A stretch of DNA of 64,000 nt from Acinetobacter lanii (GTDB lineage Bacteria > Pseudomonadota > Gammaproteobacteria > Pseudomonadales > Moraxellaceae). The position numbers and the translations under genes are program-made. Every line of letters starts with the position of its first letter. Position 1 is the stretch's first letter. The notes beneath the pieces are model-generated. The model searched no databases. It was not told the origin of the DNA and saw only the letters and a list, made by a program, of their open reading frames with translations. Positions 50,016-60,512 of the stretch are shown piece by piece. Location: the NCBI RefSeq assembly GCF_011578285.1, contig NZ_CP049916.1, positions 2,108,001-2,172,000 on the forward strand, in the 5' to 3' direction.

Positions 50016-50115
50016 TAAATGATTTGACAGCTTAAACCGATCAATATACATATATATTCATACAATTTTAACCCAACATAGTATAATTCTTCCGCCAAAT
50101 TGGCTCACTCATTTC
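50016..50115 (+). repeat. Direct repeat B bounding the Ter island, with dusB 5' remnant
   Basis: Matches 30303-30402 without gaps. On the minus strand from 50051 it still reads MYIDRFKLSNHL, then GDNR and a stop at 50001-50003, against MYIGPYQLSNNL in dusB. It is therefore a decayed copy of the dusB 5' end. Confidence 0.9.
50024..50052 (+). promoter_or_regulatory. Candidate sigma70 promoter of the DUF1615 gene
   Basis: TTGACA at 50024-50029 and TACATA at 50047-50052 with a 17-bp spacer. The arrangement is also present in repeat A at 30311-30339. The -35 box lies in former dusB coding sequence, so it could be chance. Confidence 0.4.
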
Positions 50116-50133
50116 TCAATGTGTTTTGTTATT

Positions 50134-51339
50134 ATGACTAAAAGTTTTCACCGAAATTTCTTATCTAAAGCATGTGGTATTGCGACCTTAAGCATAGTGT
50201 TAAGTGCTTGTGGTGATGCTTCATGGTGGAAAGACGAAGGCAAAACCTTAGATGACAAACAGATTAAAACCCTCATTCCACCTCGGGTCAGTGAACGCAC
50301 GGAATGGGCAAAAGATATTTTTGATATTACCGAGCAATTGGGTATCCCGCAGTCTAAAGAAAATATATGCACTATTGTCGCAGTAGTCGATCAAGAGTCG
50401 AATTTTCATGCTGACCCTACTGTGCCGGGTTTAGGTGCTAAGGCGGTTAAAGAAGTTCAAGATCGTTTTGATGAAAAGTTTAAAGACAAATTGGGTGACA
50501 GCATTGGCGGTACGATTGCCGGCTATTTCCAAGAAGTGTTAAAAAATCAGCCTAGCCCTGAAAACAACTACTTAAAACAAATGTCTCGAGTCACCACTGA
50601 ACGCCAACTCGACGAACTGTATCGTGAAATTTTTGCGCATATGTCAGCGCACTATCATGTCAGTGCATTGACCGGTGCTGCCAAACTCGTAGGTCAAGAC
50701 ATTGGGGAAAAGCTCAATCCGATTACCACTTTAGGTTCGATGCAAGTGCATATTGGCTATGCCAAAGCGCATAAACGTCAGAGTGGCAACATCGCTGAAT
50801 TACGGACAGATATGTACACTCGATATGGCGGACTCTATTATGGCATCCATCGTTTAATGATGTATCCTGCCGACTATGACAAACCGATTTATCGTTTTGC
50901 CGATTATAATTCCGGTCGTTATTCAAGCCGTAATGCGGCATTCCAGAGTATGCTGAATGACTTAACCGCAGCAGAATTGAGTCTCGATGGCGATTTATTA
51001 CTTTATAGCAAGAATGGCAGCCCTCGTGCTGAAAAAAGTGAATCTGAGCGAGAGCTCATTAATGTTTTTGCAGCCAATAATGTATTGATTACCCCTAAAC
51101 AAATTCGCTCAGACCTGAAGAATGAAAAAGAAAAAGACTTTGAAGATACTCAAACTTATAAAGCTGTGATTGAATTATTTGAGAAGAAAACCGGTAAAAA
51201 AGCATTCTATGCCCTAATGCCTGAAGTGGTGATTTCCGGCCCTAAACTGAGCCGTGAATACAACACCAATTGGTTTGCTACCCGTGTAAATGGACGATAT
51301 CAAACATGTATGCACAGAGCACAACGAATAAAAATTTAG
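50134..51339 (+). CDS. DUF1615 lipoprotein
   Basis: About 401 residues from ATG 50134; the ATG at 50119 adds five. Signal peptide with lipobox LSAC (Cys26). The body matches DUF1615: RTEWAKDIFDITEQLGIPQS, CTIVAVVDQESNFHADPTVP, GSMQVHIGYA, RYGGLYYGIHRLMMYPADYD and YRFADYNSGRYSSRNAAFQ. The QESNF and GSMQV pattern resembles lysozyme-like transglycosylase folds, so a cell-wall role is plausible but not shown. It overlaps the next gene by 34 bp. Confidence 0.87.
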   Translation: MTKSFHRNFLSKACGIATLSIVLSACGDASWWKDEGKTLDDKQIKTLIPPRVSERTEWAKDIFDITEQLGIPQSKENICTIVAVVDQESNFHADPTVPGLGAKAVKEVQDRFDEKFKDKLGDSIGGTIAGYFQEVLKNQPSPENNYLKQMSRVTTERQLDELYREIFAHMSAHYHVSALTGAAKLVGQDIGEKLNPITTLGSMQVHIGYAKAHKRQSGNIAELRTDMYTRYGGLYYGIHRLMMYPADYDKPIYRFADYNSGRYSSRNAAFQSMLNDLTAAELSLDGDLLLYSKNGSPRAEKSESERELINVFAANNVLITPKQIRSDLKNEKEKDFEDTQTYKAVIELFEKKTGKKAFYALMPEVVISGPKLSREYNTNWFATRVNGRYQTCMHRAQRIKI

Positions 51340-51953
51340 CCTTATTCGATTTTGATGGTACCCTGTGTATCAAAGACAGTTTCACAGGCTTCATTTTTTA
51401 TGCCTTAAAAAAACGTCATATTGTAAAACAAGGCATTAAAATTCTGCCTTGGATTCAGGCTTATTATTTAAATATTTACCCTGCGCATGCCATGCGTCCT
51501 AAATTATTTAAAGCGATGTTTAGTGGCATGCCTGCGCAAGAGATTCTTGATTTAGCACTTGAATACTCACACCAACTTCGAAATAAACTATCGCCTGAAC
51601 TTTATAGACAATTACTCAAGCATCAGCACAATGACGATGATGTAGTGATTGTTTCAGCTTCGATTAATATCTATTTAAAAGATATTGCTGAACTTTTAAA
51701 TGTCGATTTGATTTGCACTGAAGCTGAGATTTTAAACAATCATTTTACTGGGGCATTTTCCACGCCAGATTGTAGCTCTGAGCAAAAAAAAATTCGCATT
51801 TTAGAAAAATATGATCTCAATCAATATGATTGTATTTATGCCTATGGCAACTCAAAAGAAGATTTAGAGATGATGAGTCTCGCCGACTACAGTTATATGG
51901 TCGGTGAAAGCAATCCGCTTCCTCAAATTGAACAGCAAAAAAAGCTCGCCTAA
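51306..51953 (+). CDS. HAD-IB family phosphatase (SerB-like)
   Basis: About 215 residues from ATG 51306 (MYAQSTTNKN), which overlaps the end of the DUF1615 gene; an earlier frame start at 51270 is deep inside it. Motif I is LFDFDGTLC, motif II VIVSASINIYL, and motif IV AYGNSKEDLEMM. This is the HAD-IB subclass that includes phosphoserine phosphatase and sugar or lipid phosphate phosphatases. The substrate is unknown. Translationally coupled to the upstream lipoprotein. Confidence 0.85.
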   Translation: MYAQSTTNKNLALFDFDGTLCIKDSFTGFIFYALKKRHIVKQGIKILPWIQAYYLNIYPAHAMRPKLFKAMFSGMPAQEILDLALEYSHQLRNKLSPELYRQLLKHQHNDDDVVIVSASINIYLKDIAELLNVDLICTEAEILNNHFTGAFSTPDCSSEQKKIRILEKYDLNQYDCIYAYGNSKEDLEMMSLADYSYMVGESNPLPQIEQQKKLA

Positions 51954-51962
51954 GCGAGCTCA
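51938..51962 (-). terminator. Terminator for the leftward lpxO transcript
   Basis: agctcgc (51943-51949) / gcgagct (51954-51960), followed on the minus strand by seven Ts. It overlaps the stop of the HAD gene. Confidence 0.65.
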
Positions 51963-52143
51963 ATTTATATATTCCTTCTACCCAACTCAGAGCACATTTC
52001 TAGAGTCAGGGCACATTTCTAGAGCAGAGCAAGTTTCCAAAGCACATTTCACGACTGCCTTTACATATCAATTTCGATAGCATCAGTGTCTTCAATAATT
52101 CAAACAAAGCTGTCGCTACAATGTCTTTAAGCAGAACCCTACA

Positions 52144-53058
52144 TTAAAAATAGTATGGACGTACAAAAATTAATAAGATCGCCAATACAATCATCAACCA
52201 TTTCAATACGTAATAAAGACTACGATTGGATTTCTTCAACGCTCTCACTTGCAGACGAACCAGTTGCGCATAACCATAAAGTTTATTGATTCGACCCGTT
52301 TGATCTCCCACCTCATTGGGTGAGCTTGCTGCAGTCATGACATTACGCGCAAACCAATGATTAAAACGTGTTGCCCAAGCATGCGTTAAAGGACGCTCAA
52401 CGTCACAAAATAGAATAATACGATTCTGTTCTGTCGCATTTTCTGCAGAATGAATAAAAGTTTCATCAAATACCACACTTTGACCATCACGCCATGAATG
52501 ACGCTGACCATCCACCTCAATATAGCAACGGTCATCGTTCGGGGTAATTAAACCTAAATGGTAGCGCAATGAACCGGCATACGGATCGCGGTGTGGATTC
52601 AAATGGCTATGTGGTGCCAATTCAGCAAACATCGCTGCTTTGATACTCGGTAAAGTTTTCAATAATGCAGTCGTTTTTGGACAAAGCTCCGATGCTGAAG
52701 GATGTGCTGATTCATACCATTTCAGATAAAAACGTTTCCAACCTGTCTTGAAGAATGAATTAAAGCCAACATCATTATCTGAACTGGCTGCTTTAATTGC
52801 CCCTTGTTCATAGAGATGTTGAGCTTCGGCACGAATCATTTCCCAATTTTCATCGAGCACTTGAAGATCTTTAAAATATTGGCCCTCAATAAATGGCTTA
52901 TTCGGGACTTTCGAAAAGACATACATGATGAAATTAATCGGCGCAAACAGAGTGGCATGATTAAATATTTGCTTATAGAGTGACAATCTCTTTTTCCCAC
53001 GGAAGTGGGTGTAGAGCGTGCACAATAAAAAAATCGCCAAAATGATCCACTTAATCAT
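52144..53058 (-). CDS. lpxO: LpxO-type lipid A 2-hydroxylase (Fe/2-oxoglutarate dioxygenase)
   Basis: 304 residues. An N-terminal membrane helix (about 3-20) and a C-terminal one (about 282-300) bracket an aspartyl/asparaginyl beta-hydroxylase domain. The iron ligands are in HLNPHRDPYAGSLRYHLGL (HxD) and the distal His in FIHSAEN. This is the arrangement of LpxO, which hydroxylates secondary acyl chains of lipid A at the inner membrane. Single gene, with a terminator downstream on the minus strand. Confidence 0.88.
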   Translation of the reverse strand: MIKWIILAIFLLCTLYTHFRGKKRLSLYKQIFNHATLFAPINFIMYVFSKVPNKPFIEGQYFKDLQVLDENWEMIRAEAQHLYEQGAIKAASSDNDVGFNSFFKTGWKRFYLKWYESAHPSASELCPKTTALLKTLPSIKAAMFAELAPHSHLNPHRDPYAGSLRYHLGLITPNDDRCYIEVDGQRHSWRDGQSVVFDETFIHSAENATEQNRIILFCDVERPLTHAWATRFNHWFARNVMTAASSPNEVGDQTGRINKLYGYAQLVRLQVRALKKSNRSLYYVLKWLMIVLAILLIFVRPYYF

Positions 53059-53372
53059 TGGTTTATTTCCGATATTTTAAGGTCAGACATGATGTATATT
53101 TTCAACTTTGAAATCTTATCTGTGTCATATTCAACACGATCAATAAGGAATAAAAATATCATTTCATGTTCAACATAGTCTCACAGGGAAGAATGAAATT
53201 CATAAGCACTTTGAGGTGGCTCATAGGCAACATGCTCAGCCTCATTCAAAGCTTGAAATATTTTGCTTGTAGCACTTAGGCTGTTTAAATTCCCTGATTA
53301 CAGTTTACAAAACAAAAAGACTTAATTCTGTTTAGAATTAAGTCTTAGGGTTAAAGCGAATTTACTTAAATT
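53059..53372. other. Intergenic region between proB and lpxO
   Basis: 314 bp holding the lpxO promoter side and the proB terminator. No coding sequence seen. Confidence 0.5.
53313..53348 (-). terminator. Terminator of the obgE-proB operon
   Basis: Perfect 13-bp stem aagacttaattct / agaattaagtctt with a short loop, followed on the minus strand by Ts. Confidence 0.85.
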
Positions 53373-54506
53373 TTAGTAAATTGCCATATGGTTTCGATGG
53401 ATCATCTCTAAAGAACGAGCTTCGCCTAGAACCTGATGTACTTTATCTGAAGATAAACCTTTCACGATTTCAGCCGAACGGGAACTAAAGTTAACACGCC
53501 CCACAGCAACACGACCACCTTGTTGATCAACACATTCAACCACATCGCCACGTTCAAAGTGACCCTCAACGGCTTTTACCCCTACAGGTAAAAGACTCCG
53601 ATGGTTTTCTTTAATGGCTTTTACTGCACCATCATCAATCACCAAACGACCTGCAGTTTGCAAATGCGCTGCCAACCATTGCTGATGCGCTGTAATTCGG
53701 TCATTGTCAGTAATAAACAGTGTCCCGAGCATCTCACCCGCCATCAGGCGTGCAAGTACATGGTCACTTTCACCACTAGCAATCAGTGTTGGACAGCCTG
53801 ATTTAGCCGCTAAACGCGCAGCACGAACTTTGGTCAACATACCGCCACGACCAAATTTACCACCACCGCCTGCCATATCAAACAGACTCTCATCCAATGC
53901 ACGTACGGTTGAAAACAGCTTCGCATTCGGATTTGAACGTGGGTCTGAGTCAAACATGCCTTGCTGATCAGTCAAAATAATCAACAAATCAGCATGGACT
54001 TGACCTGCAACCATTGCGGCTAAAGTATCGTTATCGCCAAAACGAATTTCATCAGTTGAAACCGTGTCATTTTCATTAATGACAGGAATCACTTTCCACT
54101 CAATCAAGTGTTGCAACGCATCACATGAGTTGAGGTAACGGCGACGATCTGCCAAGTCATCATGGGTCAATAATACCTGAGCCGTTTGAATTGCATGTTT
54201 TTCTAACACACTCGACCAAGTATGAATTAACCCCATTTGACCAATGGCAGCGCACGCCTGAAGACTGGGAAGATCTGTGGGTCGGCTGTCAAGCTTCATG
54301 CGAACCATCCCTTCAGCCACAGCACCTGAGGACACTAAAATAATTTCGTGTCCTGCAAGATGTAGATCTGCGATTTGTTTCGCCCAATGCGAAATCGCAT
54401 CTAAATCTAAACCTTGTCCATTTGCTGTGAGTAAAGATGATCCGATTTTAACAACGATTCGTTTACACGCTTCGAGCTTTCGTTGCCCATCTACCACTTC
54501 TATCAT
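53373..54506 (-). CDS. proB: Glutamate 5-kinase
   Basis: 377 residues, first enzyme of proline synthesis. The amino-acid kinase domain (1-260) shows [31 protein letters not shown] and FGDNDTLAA. The C-terminal PUA domain (about 280-365) is present, as in full-length ProB. It starts 29 bp after obgE (GAGGA site), so the two form an operon, a common arrangement in gammaproteobacteria. Confidence 0.96.
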   Translation of the reverse strand: MIEVVDGQRKLEACKRIVVKIGSSLLTANGQGLDLDAISHWAKQIADLHLAGHEIILVSSGAVAEGMVRMKLDSRPTDLPSLQACAAIGQMGLIHTWSSVLEKHAIQTAQVLLTHDDLADRRRYLNSCDALQHLIEWKVIPVINENDTVSTDEIRFGDNDTLAAMVAGQVHADLLIILTDQQGMFDSDPRSNPNAKLFSTVRALDESLFDMAGGGGKFGRGGMLTKVRAARLAAKSGCPTLIASGESDHVLARLMAGEMLGTLFITDNDRITAHQQWLAAHLQTAGRLVIDDGAVKAIKENHRSLLPVGVKAVEGHFERGDVVECVDQQGGRVAVGRVNFSSRSAEIVKGLSSDKVHQVLGEARSLEMIHRNHMAIY

Positions 54507-54535
54507 CTTGTCCTCAGTAGTTCTTTTGCAAGAAC

Positions 54536-56061
<1,526 letters not shown>

Positions 56062-56363
56062 ACCCGAATCCTGCTTAAGCCGATGATTCCATAATTTGAA
56101 TCGTTGGCTTGTTTCGATGGGTTAATTGATATGCACATAACGAAGCATAAATTCCGCTGAGAAATCCATAAGTACTACGTGCTTTACTCGTCACTAAATG
56201 ATATTGCCCTTTCAATAAGCTGAATAATGTTTCTATCTTATTGCGTTGCCTTAGGTGATATTCATCTGGTGCACTGAGTTGAAAAGATTCCATATTCCTC
56301 CCATGATAAGTAATTAAATCAATACTGAACCGTACCGGGTTTGTCGGAGACTTTTTATTTAAG

Positions 56364-57266
56364 TTAGGCCACCTGACCTAACGGGTTAATCTTATCATAG
56401 TAGATTACTTCAAAATCAAAAGGTGATACATAACCCAGTGCACTATGTACACGTTCTTTATTGAACCAATCTACCCAATTTAGTGTCGCAAGTTGTACAT
56501 CCGCTAAACCTTGCCAATCTGCTTTTAAATATTCAATCACCTCTGTTTTGTATAAGCCATTCATCGTTTCAGCCAAAGCATTATCGTATGAATCACCGGT
56601 CGTACCGACTGATGCTCGTAAATTTGCTGCTTCTAAACGATTGGTATAACGAATGGAAAGATATTGCACGCCTCTGTCACTATGATGAATCACGTTCTTT
56701 GGCATGCCTCGATCATGCAATGCTTGCTCCAGTGCATCGAGCACCATGTCTGTATTCATACGTGTTGATACTTTCCATCCAACAATTGCTCGTGAGAACA
56801 CATCAATAATAAAGGCGGTATAGACCCAGCCTGAATTTGTTTGAATATACGTGAAGTCAGCGACCCACAGCTGGTCAGGCTGATCAGCACTAAAATTGCG
56901 TTTCACCAAGTCATCTGCTCGTTTTTGATCATCCCGGCTACGGGTCGTTTGTTTATTCTTACCTCGCCAAACACCTTGTATACCTAGCTTTTGCATCAAT
57001 CGAGCAACTGTACAGCGCGCAATAATATAGCCTTCACGTTTCAGTTTTTGCCAAACTTTACGTACACCATATCGACCTGAACTTTCCTTCCAAATTCGTT
57101 TAATTTGTTCAGCATGATGCAAGTCATGTAAATCTCGTTTCGCTCGATGTTCTGGATTGTCCGCGAGGTCTAAAGTTCGGTAATAGGTTGAAGGTGCGAT
57201 AGGTAAAATTCTACAAATCGCCTCGACTCCGTACAGCTCTTTATTATTATGGATAAAATCCACCAT
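56364..57266 (-). CDS. IS3-family transposase OrfB (DDE integrase)
   Basis: 300 residues. HTH_21-type N-terminal region (YGVRKVWQKLKREG), then the rve integrase core with catalytic Asp in WVADFTYI, Asp in HHSDRGVQY and Glu in DNALAETMNGLYKTEVI. The C-terminal NKERVHSALGYVSPFDFE is typical. All three acidic residues are present, so it is probably functional. Confidence 0.93.
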   Translation of the reverse strand: MVDFIHNNKELYGVEAICRILPIAPSTYYRTLDLADNPEHRAKRDLHDLHHAEQIKRIWKESSGRYGVRKVWQKLKREGYIIARCTVARLMQKLGIQGVWRGKNKQTTRSRDDQKRADDLVKRNFSADQPDQLWVADFTYIQTNSGWVYTAFIIDVFSRAIVGWKVSTRMNTDMVLDALEQALHDRGMPKNVIHHSDRGVQYLSIRYTNRLEAANLRASVGTTGDSYDNALAETMNGLYKTEVIEYLKADWQGLADVQLATLNWVDWFNKERVHSALGYVSPFDFEVIYYDKINPLGQVA

Positions 57267-57583
57267 TATTTGTGTGGGCGGTCGAGCTCCGCCTGGGCGA
57301 AGAAAGCGGCTGCTTTGCGTAGAATTTCATTGGCTCGTTGCAGTTCTTTATTTTCGCGTTCAAGTTGTTTAATGCGTTCTTGGTCTGAAAGCTGCTGTAC
57401 TTTGATTGGATTCTGTTGATTCAAATACTTCTGATGCCAGGAACGTAGTGTTTCAGGAGTACAGCCAATCTTAGGTGCAATTGCTGTGATTGCAGCCCAA
57501 GTAGAAGGATAATCTTTTTCAGATTCAATCAATAATTGAACCGCTCTTTCTCTGATTTCAGGGGTATATTTTGGTTTTGTCAT
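57266..57583 (-). CDS. IS3-family transposase OrfA
   Basis: 105 residues with a helix-turn-helix (RERAVQLLI, PETLRSWHQKYL) and a leucine-zipper-like C-terminus (RIKQLERENKELQRANEILR), the standard OrfA layout for binding the inverted repeats. Its stop overlaps the orfB start in TAATG, so OrfB may be made by translational coupling or by frameshifting to an OrfAB fusion. Confidence 0.92.
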   Translation of the reverse strand: MTKPKYTPEIRERAVQLLIESEKDYPSTWAAITAIAPKIGCTPETLRSWHQKYLNQQNPIKVQQLSDQERIKQLERENKELQRANEILRKAAAFFAQAELDRPHK

Positions 57584-58383
57584 TGGGACATTCTCTCAAG
57601 AAAGTTGGTCTCCGACAAACCCGGTACGGTTCATACCTTGAACTTGCATCCTGCGCTTTAATTCTTGGCTGATGTAGCCTCGATCCCCGTAAAGTTTTCC
57701 TTTTAGGCCATCAACTAATTGCTCAACCATTTTTATGTCAGCAACATGTCCATTCGATAAAGCAGAACAGGTAATTTCACCAAATTGATTCATCGCAATA
57801 TGTAATTTACAGCCATAGAACTAGCCCATTGAGCTCCTACCACGTGATGCAATTTGGACTAATGATTTATGGCGTTGAATACGTTGATTTTTACAAACTG
57901 GCGGAGTTGTTGAATCAATCCATAAATATTGTGTTTCTTGACCTTTCATCAGCGCCACATGCAAAGCGTGTAGAGCCAATTGGTGCATATTGATCAGATG
58001 AATCATCCTTTGATAGCAAGGCAAGTACTTAAATAAATAGCTTTTATCTTCTTTTAACCAAGTGAAAAAGGCTTTGAAATTAGTGAAATGAGAGGATTTA
58101 TACCAAATAGCAATAAAGATAATTTCTGAAAGACTGAGTTGAGCAACTCGGATTCTTGAAAGTTGGCCATCTTGCTTGAGGAATTTCCAATAAGTTGCTT
58201 CAAATTGTAGAAAAAAGTCATCAATTAAGCAGAACAATTCGGTATTATTGAACATTAGGACTAGGGTTGTGAGTTTGGTGTGGTAACTCAACTGATGGCT
58301 CTAGTCCTTCTATTTTTCAAGTCAATTTCTTATCCGCGATTCGGGTAAATTTATATAAAATTCATTAAATTTTACTCTTCCTA

Positions 58384-59010
58384 TTATTTAAATGATGTAT
58401 CGAAAGCCACATATTTAATTAGTAGTTCTTGATATAAGTTATATAGTGAAATGAATTGCTTTTCCTGTTTAAAGATTCGAGCGGAATCAAGATAAACACT
58501 TTTTTCAACTAATTCTTTTTGAGATTCCATCACCAGTAAATTTATATAGTGTGATATTTCAGCTTCAAGTTTGTGCAGCAATTTTAATTCATCCTTAGAC
58601 AAATAAAAGCATATTGATAAATCATCTTTACTAGAAGTGAATCTTTTTTTTGATAATTTATTGAGAGATTGGTCAAATAACTCTTTGTCATGGTTATAAT
58701 TTTTATTTGAAACTAGATTTCTAAATGCCCACTCCAATTGATTCAGTTCATGCATAATTTTGGTATATTTCTTTAAATCATTTCGAGCCAATCTCGATAT
58801 TAATTCGGCTTTCTTCTGCTTATTCCAACTCGTATACGTCATCAAAACGGCAATAGGCGCAAATAGTGTTGCTGTCCAAATCAATAGATTTGTGCTCAAT
58901 GCAATATCGATATTAAATTCTTTAATCACTGCATAAAGCGCAATGCTAATCGTTAATAAAATTGCATAAATCGCCAACAGAGTCGCAACTAAGCTCTCAG
59001 ATTTTTTCAT
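58384..59010 (-). CDS. Uncharacterised two-span membrane protein
   Basis: About 208 residues from ATG 59010, chosen for the strong GGGGAGG upstream. Two membrane helices (about 7-30 and 40-62) are followed by a soluble, charged, mostly helical domain (KKTEL-like KKAELISRLARNDLKKYT onward). The layout resembles small signalling or effector membrane proteins, but no family was recognised. It lies 27 bp after the HxlR regulator gene on the same strand and 30 bp from the IS982-family target site, whose insertion may have separated it from former neighbours. Confidence 0.72.
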   Translation of the reverse strand: MKKSESLVATLLAIYAILLTISIALYAVIKEFNIDIALSTNLLIWTATLFAPIAVLMTYTSWNKQKKAELISRLARNDLKKYTKIMHELNQLEWAFRNLVSNKNYNHDKELFDQSLNKLSKKRFTSSKDDLSICFYLSKDELKLLHKLEAEISHYINLLVMESQKELVEKSVYLDSARIFKQEKQFISLYNLYQELLIKYVAFDTSFK

Positions 59011-59037
59011 ATATTGCCTCCCCAAAAGCAATAAATT

Positions 59038-59415
59038 TTAAGTACTTACTCTATCTTTATTTTCTAAAATCTCAGGTAAATTTCGCTCAATCCATCCCAC
59101 CAATTCCACCATCTTATTGGCAGCTTGCGACCCTATAATCGTCAGTTGATATTCCACTTTCGGTGGTACCACAGGATAAACCGTACGGATGACAAAACCA
59201 TCTGCCTCTAAGGTCTTTAAGGTTTGAGCCAACATTTTTTCGCTGATCCCTTCTATACGTTGTTTGAGTTCACTAAAGCGATGCACCCCCTCACTTAAAC
59301 AGCGTAAAACCAACACACTCCACTTGGTGGTCAAGTGCTCTAAAATTTCCCGAGATGGACATTCGTTTGAAAGGGTTTGACCGAGTACTTCACTTGTTGC
59401 ATATCGACTATTCAT
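59038..59415 (-). CDS. HxlR-family transcription regulator
   Basis: 125 residues from ATG 59415 (GGAG five bases upstream). The winged helix matches HxlR: CPSREILEHLTTKWSVLVLRCL, HRFSELKQRIEGISEKMLAQT and LKTLEADGFVIRTVYPVVPP. Cys in NECPSRE is the conserved redox- or quinone-responsive cysteine of related QsrR/YodB proteins. It is divergent from the quinone reductase gene, which it probably represses, like YtfH next to YtfG in E. coli. Confidence 0.9.
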   Translation of the reverse strand: MNSRYATSEVLGQTLSNECPSREILEHLTTKWSVLVLRCLSEGVHRFSELKQRIEGISEKMLAQTLKTLEADGFVIRTVYPVVPPKVEYQLTIIGSQAANKMVELVGWIERNLPEILENKDRVST

Positions 59416-59439
59416 CAACACTCCAAAAATTAAAATCAA

Positions 59440-59543
59440 TTATTTTCATACTTACTTTTTAGTACGTACTTACATTAAGTAAGTCACTATAATAAGATGA
59501 GTCAAGCAAGTATACAAATTAACCAACCAAAAAGGTAAATAAA
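59440..59543. promoter_or_regulatory. Divergent operator/promoter of the HxlR and quinone reductase genes
   Basis: Contains the palindrome agtacgtact (59461-59470) and the inverted repeat acttac-attaa-gtaagt (59468-59484), probable HxlR-type operator sites. TATAAT at 59488-59493 is a likely -10 box for the rightward gene. Confidence 0.6.
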
Positions 59544-60395
59544 ATGAAAATTGCGATTACAGGTGCGACAGGTCAACTCGGTCAATTAGTGATTGAGTCT
59601 TTATTAAAACAAACAGATGCTAAAAATATAGTGGCTTTGGTACGTGACTTAGACAAAGCATCAGTTTTAAAACAACAAGGCATCGAAACGCGTTTATTTA
59701 ACTATGACCAACCTGAAACTCTGGTTCCTGCTTTAGTCGGGATTGAAAAATTATTACTCATTTCAGCCAATGAAGTGGGTCGTCGTACAACACAACATCG
59801 TGCTGTGATTGAGGCAGCCAAAGTCGCTGCCATTCAACACATTGTCTATACCAGTGTACTTCGTGCAGATCAATCTCCGCTTGGGCTAGCTCAAGAACAT
59901 CGTGAAACTGAGGCCTTGATCAAAGACAGTGGTTTGCGTTACACCTTATTGCGTAATAATTGGTATAGCGAAAACTATTTGGCAGGACTCGCACACAATA
60001 TTGAATCAGGCATTCTTTTCGGCGCTGCTAAAGACGGTAAAATCAGCTCAGCCCCACGTCAAGACTATGCTGAAGCAGCAGCGCATGTACTACTTGAATC
60101 AGGTCATGACAACAAAACCTATGAACTCGCCGGTTCTACCAGCTTTAGCTTAAATGATCTGTCTGACTTTATTTCAACAGCTTCTGGAAAAAATATTCAC
60201 TATCAAAATCTCAGTCCTGAAGATTACACAAAAGGATTAATTCAAGCCGGTTTGCCTGAAGAATTAGTCCAAGTGATTGTGGATGCTGATGTTCAAACGC
60301 AGATAGGTGCGATGTTCAGTGAATCTAAAGATCTTGAAACATTACTTGGGCGTAAAACCACGCCGATTTTAGACACGATAAAATCCTTACTTTAA
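59544..60395 (+). CDS. SDR-family NAD(P)H:quinone oxidoreductase (QorB/YtfG-like)
   Basis: 283 residues, atypical SDR with nucleotide motif ITGATGQLGQLV. IVYTSVLRAD, LRYTLLRNNWYSENYL and AAAHVLL match QorB/YtfG, which reduces quinones with NADPH. It lacks the classical YxxxK, as expected for this atypical subgroup. Divergent from an HxlR regulator, the same pairing as ytfG-ytfH. Induction by quinones or electrophiles is inferred. Confidence 0.88.
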   Translation: MKIAITGATGQLGQLVIESLLKQTDAKNIVALVRDLDKASVLKQQGIETRLFNYDQPETLVPALVGIEKLLLISANEVGRRTTQHRAVIEAAKVAAIQHIVYTSVLRADQSPLGLAQEHRETEALIKDSGLRYTLLRNNWYSENYLAGLAHNIESGILFGAAKDGKISSAPRQDYAEAAAHVLLESGHDNKTYELAGSTSFSLNDLSDFISTASGKNIHYQNLSPEDYTKGLIQAGLPEELVQVIVDADVQTQIGAMFSESKDLETLLGRKTTPILDTIKSLL

Positions 60396-60454
60396 ATAAT
60401 GATCTCACACCTACATCAAACCAAGTGATGCACACATAAAATCACCTAGCCATT

Positions 60455-60482
60455 TAAAAAGCCTCCATCTGGAGGCTTTTAT
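60455..60482 (+). terminator. Terminator after the quinone reductase gene
   Basis: aaaagcctcc (60457-60466) / ggaggctttt (60471-60480), a perfect stem with a 4-nt loop. Confidence 0.88.
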
Positions 60483-60512
60483 TCAATCTTCATTCCGTAT
60501 GATCTTTAAGAA

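Larger units (their letters stand above)
49758..50133. other. Intergenic region at the right border of the ter island
   Basis: Contains the promoter of the terY1 operon (not placed), then the dusB remnant and direct repeat B (50016-50115), then the start region of the DUF1615 gene. Confidence 0.6.
56326..57633 (-). mobile_element. IS3-family insertion sequence, complete, 1308 bp
   Basis: Perfect 26-bp terminal inverted repeats at 56326-56351 and 57608-57633, each starting TGAACCG as in many IS3-family (IS51-like) elements. A 3-bp target duplication TAC flanks it (56323-56325, 57634-57636). Both orfA and orfB are intact, so it may be active. It sits in, and in the same direction as, the IS982 transposase gene. 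Confidence 0.93.
56075..58255 (-). pseudogene. IS982-family transposase, broken by a nonsense codon and an IS3 insertion
   Basis: The N-terminal part (MFNNTELFCLIDDFFLQFEA, LWIDSTTPPVCKN) runs from about 58255. It meets TAG at 57821-57823 in SSMG*FYGCKLH, where IS982 members have Trp. It resumes through HVADIKMVEQLVDGLKGK and KLYGDRGYISQEL to QVQG at 57634. The C-terminal part (MESFQLSAPDEYHLRQRNK, KIETLFSLLKG) ends at 56075. Removing the IS3 element and one target copy gives a continuous frame reading QVQGIDLITYHGRNMESF. It cannot make an active transposase as written. Confidence 0.9.
56062..58346 (-). mobile_element. IS982-family insertion sequence, interrupted
   Basis: Imperfect terminal inverted repeats start ACCCGAATC at both ends (56062 and, reversed, 58346). 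A 7-bp target duplication aaattta flanks it (56055-56061, 58347-58353). Without the inserted IS3-family element and its 3-bp duplication the unit is 974 bp, the usual size for IS982. The transposase is dead (see the pseudogene entry). Confidence 0.88.

Noticed and set aside
51980..52060. Short imperfect repeats around gcacatttctagag downstream of the HAD gene
   Set aside because: Only two to three degenerate copies; too short and irregular to call a repeat element.
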